Positions 60,136 through 64,000 of a DNA stretch of 64,000 nt are shown here, piece by piece. The position numbers and the translations under genes are program-made. A model generated the notes under the pieces. The model had not been told where the DNA came from. It did no database searches and saw only the letters and a list, made by a program, of their open reading frames with translations. Numbering within the stretch: the first letter of the stretch is position 1; each line of letters starts with the position of its first letter. This stretch comes from Triops longicaudatus (Eukaryota > Arthropoda > Branchiopoda > Notostraca > Triopsidae): the NCBI GenBank assembly GCA_022885665.1, contig JAGQDJ010000056.1:124001-188000 (forward strand), read 5' to 3'.

Positions 60136-63100
60136 TCACACTCCGTTGTACAAAGGCGAGGTCGTTTGCACGGGGGAATTTTTCTTCTGAAACAGACTTT
60201 TGGCGGGGGTCTTCTTCACTGAGAAATGCTCACTAAAACAAAATTCATAAAATTGCCACATGTGTTAAGAATAAGCCCATTTGACGACACGAAACGGACT
60301 ATTGAGAGATTTACCCAAAAAATGGAAGTTCTTTGGTCAATGTCGCTTTACATGGGTGTGAAGCCAATTCAGACGACGCTTGCAACCAAGTATTCACTAC
60401 AGATCGCAGGTAAAGCTGTAATTTCCGCCGTCTGCTCTCCACAAACTTGGCGTCTTTGTTGCCGAAACTTTTCTTGGGCGGAAAATCGAAAGAAAAGGCC
60501 ACCGGGTCCAGCTTCTTCAGCTCTTGCTGCAAAGCGTAAAATTGTGAGTACCGCCGGTACACGTTCCATTCATCGTCCCTTATCCGAACATAAACCTTTA
60601 ATTAAAAAAAAATAATTAAATAATTACAAAAATAATAGAAAAACGGGTAAGACATTAATAAAAGCCACACACATATATAAAGAGAAAATAAGATAAAAAT
60701 ACATAAAAATCCGTAAAAAGTTATATGGCTTACACGGAATTCTACAAGTATACGCAACGAGTCTCACGCTGCGAATCCTAGTAAGCTGCTTTGATTATTA
60801 TACACTGTCCTAAGAGTTTAAAAAATAAATAAATAAAAAATAAACAACACACGTCAGAACTTGTTGAAGAGATATTTAAAATAATTACGGTATCCGTTTC
60901 TCTCATGTTACGAGGTAACTACGAATTTATAAATAATGAAAATTTCGATTTCAATTACAAAACAGCACAAACAAATTTTTTGCGTCGTTGTCGATTAGCT
61001 CTAAGTGTGAATAAACACCTTTTCAGATATTTACTTGGTAGACGTGATGTAAATCGGATCCAGCGCGGGCCAGAAAGGCTGACGGGATCCAGATATTAAT
61101 CAACGCCAGATTATCTTCGCTTTCCATTGACAAAGTATCGGCCTCGGGTTGGTCGGCGCTACACAATTCACGAGGCAACGGTCCTCTCAAATGTTCCAGT
61201 TCACGTTGAAGTCTGTTAATGACGGAATCCTTTTTACGAAGACAGGTTTGTAAATGTTCATTGAACTCCACCAGTTCCCCGTGCATTTCTGCCACTTGGA
61301 CCAACTTTTCCGCGTACTCGGTAGCTTCTTGATGGTAATCCCGGGTATTGCTAGGAGTATTAGGCAACGTGGGGCTTTCTTCGATTTTAATCTTCTGCTT
61401 ATTGTTAGTATCGTTCAATAACTGCATCGCTGCCACGTATTTCTTCAGCTGCGCCTTGAGCAGCACGTTCTCCTTGTTTAAGATATCGAGTCTCTTTTGC
61501 AACTCTTGCTTCTGCTGCTCCCACTGGCCTTCGTTTTCCTCGAAAGTCAGCCGTAATGCCGACTCGTGGCTTTTCAAAGCTGCCAATTCCTCTGCCAATG
61601 CTTTAGAGCGCTCTTCTGCCAAGTCTTTCTTAGATACCACCATCATTAACAACTCCTTCAATTCACCTGTGCATCAAACACACGAAAATTCACAGTAATT
61701 CACAACAAATAAATTTAATTAATTCACAGAAACAAATGTCTATAATTGACTCAAACTAGTTTCTATTCAGTAAAAAAATCACACATATCATTCAAGTAAT
61801 TTTATATTTCCATTAATAAATGTAGACTAATTCGCTAGGATCTTTTGTGCAACTGGGGCGAATTTTAAAAATAGGTACGTACACGCCAATAGTAAATGCT
61901 CACATCTTAAACCGATAAGATGTCGAAGACGACCGTCGAAAGTGATAAACCCTCGCACAAAACTCTCAAGATACGGAAATAGGGCAATACCTGCGTGATA
62001 AGCGTTGGAGACATCAACAGCAGGTTTGGCTTTCGAAACTTCAGCAGCCGAACTGTCTGAGCTCGACGTGAGATGGATGATGCCTTCTTGATACGGCACG
62101 AGTTCTTCATCCTCGGGCCAATCCAAAGGTCTTAACACCGTGTTGGGACTGACTTCTTGGCCTAACTCGGCGAGATTGGCGTCTACGGAGGAGCTGGGAC
62201 GTAATCTGGCCTGGGTACGCGGAAAGTGACGTTTGGCGGGCAGGGAATGAGCCTGGTGAGTGCTGTACGAGCCAGTCGGACTCGGCGTAGAAGCAATAGT
62301 GGGCGAACTCTTGGAAGGTTTCAACAATACGGGCGAGGTACCTTCTTCATCGTCAAACGAAATCACTTGCATTGGTGCTTTTCGTCTGGGCTTCACTGCA
62401 GTTCTCGGTTCTGAGAAAATCAATAAATAATTTATCCGCGCATTTAAATAAAAATCTAACAACTGAAAGGTAAAATTTCAATCACGACTAATCCGGAAAT
62501 AAATTCGGAATTGAAGAGAAGACGAAAATGAAAAAAGTTTTTCCGTGATCACAAAATTAATCGCTAACAAAAATTAGAATTTTTAAAATATATTAAAAAT
62601 TAGCACAGGAGAAATACAGAAAATATATGTTAGAAATTAAAATCACCTACGCGGTTCGTCTTGAAACTTTTAAATAAATAAATAGAAATTAAAAATACGA
62701 AAAATGAAGGGAAACGAACAGAGACAGAAATTAAGTTAAATGCGTTGTGGAATCAAATATATATAAAAGATTAAGGAAAGAAATGGAGGAAAATCAACGT
62801 TCGCGATTATATTACGGTCATTGGATCTCAATGCAATTTTCGGCTCCGGATCGGGTGCACTGGGAGGGATATATTTGTCCAAATCTGGGTTGTTGACGCT
62901 TAAAGCGAATAGAACAGTTTTTAAACCTGCGAAATACAGAAATAATCATGTGAAAACAATGAAAAACACTTAAGCCTCAGACAAAATAATAAAATCGAAA
63001 CAATTTAGAAATCAACGTGAAATATATATATATTTTCTATTTTATAACCTTACTTTTTATTTCTTATTGCATTTTCAGTTGTTGCTATAAGTAATTTTTA

Positions 63101-63819
63101 AAGCGTGTACTTATTTTATTAAAAAATTGTGTTTCCAGTCCAGGAGTTCGTTAGCATACCAGTTATTGCTGAAGTTAAAACACTGGTATTTTCATCGTTT
63201 CGCAAGAAAGCCCAATCTTCGTAGTATTGAGCGAGTTTGGTACTATCACCGAAGAACATGGCCAAATATCGCTCAAGGGAATTCTCGTTGAGCGCCGAAC
63301 GGAGCCAAGCTCGCCCTCGGCCGTAATCTTGGTGTACTTTAGGAAGATTGTTGTACCTTTCTCGTTCATGTTTTGTTAAATACTCTTGGATGAACGCCCA
63401 GAATGCTGACAATTGAAAAAAATCGTTCATTAAGAGGGTACAATGTAGCAAACTTTGAAATTACTTGCGTTCTCTCCACTTGTACCGTTGATTGATGATG
63501 TGAGACCATTCGTAACTAATTCTCCAACTTGCCTGCAAAACACGACATTGCGGTAAACGTGAAAATAATTTTTTAAACGAATAAAACGTTACCTGAGGTT
63601 AAGATTTGACAGAAAGCTCAAAGAAGAGGTAGAGATCGTCGGCTTAACTCTCAAGCCATGCTGGAATACTTTCTCAATACTTGAACACAGATTGGCAACG
63701 GCAGAATCAGCTTCGGTTGCCAATTCCGTTCTGCTGCCAAACCGCGTTTGGCACTGCTTGACGGATTGTATCAATTCCGCTTGAATTTGTTGAGCTTCAT
63801 CGTTGTAGTTCTTCGCCAT
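60136..63819 (-). CDS. SNX29: SNX29, RUN- and PX-domain sorting nexin
   Basis: The start ATG 63819 encodes MAKNYNDEAQQIQAELIQ, then VKQCQTRFGSRTELATEADS. The RUN domain continues in exons near 63534-63466 and 63405-63140 (FWAFIQEYLTKHE, GRGRAWLRSALNENSLERYL, YYEDWAF). Middle exons carry VISFDDEEG (62412-61910). A coiled coil follows (61660-61200; ENVLLKAQLKKYVAAMQLL, VAEMHGELVEFNEHLQ), then LRGPLP and LINIWIPSAFL. The PX domain spans the junction at 61037/60595 (HVYQ to VYVRIRDDEWNVYRRYSQF) with FPPKKSFGNKDAKFVE and RRRKLQLYLRSV. After ELPFFG a last exon (about 60230-60136) adds a basic tail ending SPLYNGV. All blocks match vertebrate SNX29 in order. It is expected on endosomal membranes by phosphoinositide binding. 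Small linker exons near 62640-62930 are placed approximately. Confidence 0.93.
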
Positions 63820-64000
63820 TGTCAATAATAAACAAATTAAAAAATTACAAATTTTCCATGTTTAATTTTTCGCGTATACTAGTTTTTGATCATGAACTGA
63901 GTCAGTTTTGAACGTTTTTACACCCCTCTGTTTTGTTTGCTCATCAGCTGGTATAATTATATCGATTAAAAGTAATCGATTTCCGATTATATCAATTTAC
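63820..64000. promoter_or_regulatory. Upstream region of SNX29
   Basis: AT-rich end of the window. Presumed promoter; nothing else is seen. Confidence 0.35.

Overview
This is a 64 kb piece of a compact, AT-rich animal nuclear genome. Genes are split by many short introns (mostly about 50-100 bp, T-rich before the AG acceptor) and lie close together on both strands. Ciliary or centrosomal genes, an invertebrate-type DXD glycosyltransferase and an expanded nucleoside hydrolase family suggest an invertebrate, most likely an arthropod. I cannot name the species from sequence alone.

Layout. 1-1576 (-): 5' part of a CEP83-like coiled-coil gene running off the left edge. 2245-15958 (+): a whole ATM kinase gene in about 30 exons. 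16402-19039 (+): a PLPPR-type lipid phosphatase relative without its catalytic residues. 19299-20179 (+): RP2. 21593-23844 (+): p47/NSFL1C. 23999-25132 (-): a single-exon GT92-like protein. 25957-26763 (+): single-exon NAXE. 27076-39366 (-): a tandem array of five nucleoside hydrolase genes, four intact and one decayed, alternating between 5-exon and 4-exon structures. 40363-42309 (-): a secreted (Gln-Ala)n/Cys-rich protein gene. 44531-45350 (-): a broken GT32-like gene. 46250-49909 (+): NPRL3. 50173-54291 (-): SNM1A/DCLRE1A. 56263-57899 (-): a second QA-repeat gene lacking its signal-peptide exon next to the window's only N. 59471-59884 (+): TMEM60. 60136-63819 (-): SNX29.

Most genes are conserved single-copy housekeeping or signalling genes with unrelated roles: DNA damage response (ATM, SNM1A), TORC1 control (NPRL3), p97 adaptor (p47), ARL3 GAP (RP2), metabolite repair (NAXE) and endosomal sorting (SNX29). 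The accessory parts are the nucleoside hydrolase array and the QA-repeat gene pair. The QA pair is the best candidate for something undescribed: a signal peptide, Cys modules, acidic Tyr-rich and basic Arg/Tyr-rich patches, and long (QA)n tracts, all on phase-0 exons. It has been duplicated about 16 kb away with repeat lengths and repeat sequence changed. Small hAT-type MITEs and older direct repeats surround these regions.

Exon borders were read by eye from splice signals and recognised protein families. CDS ranges given for multi-exon genes include introns.
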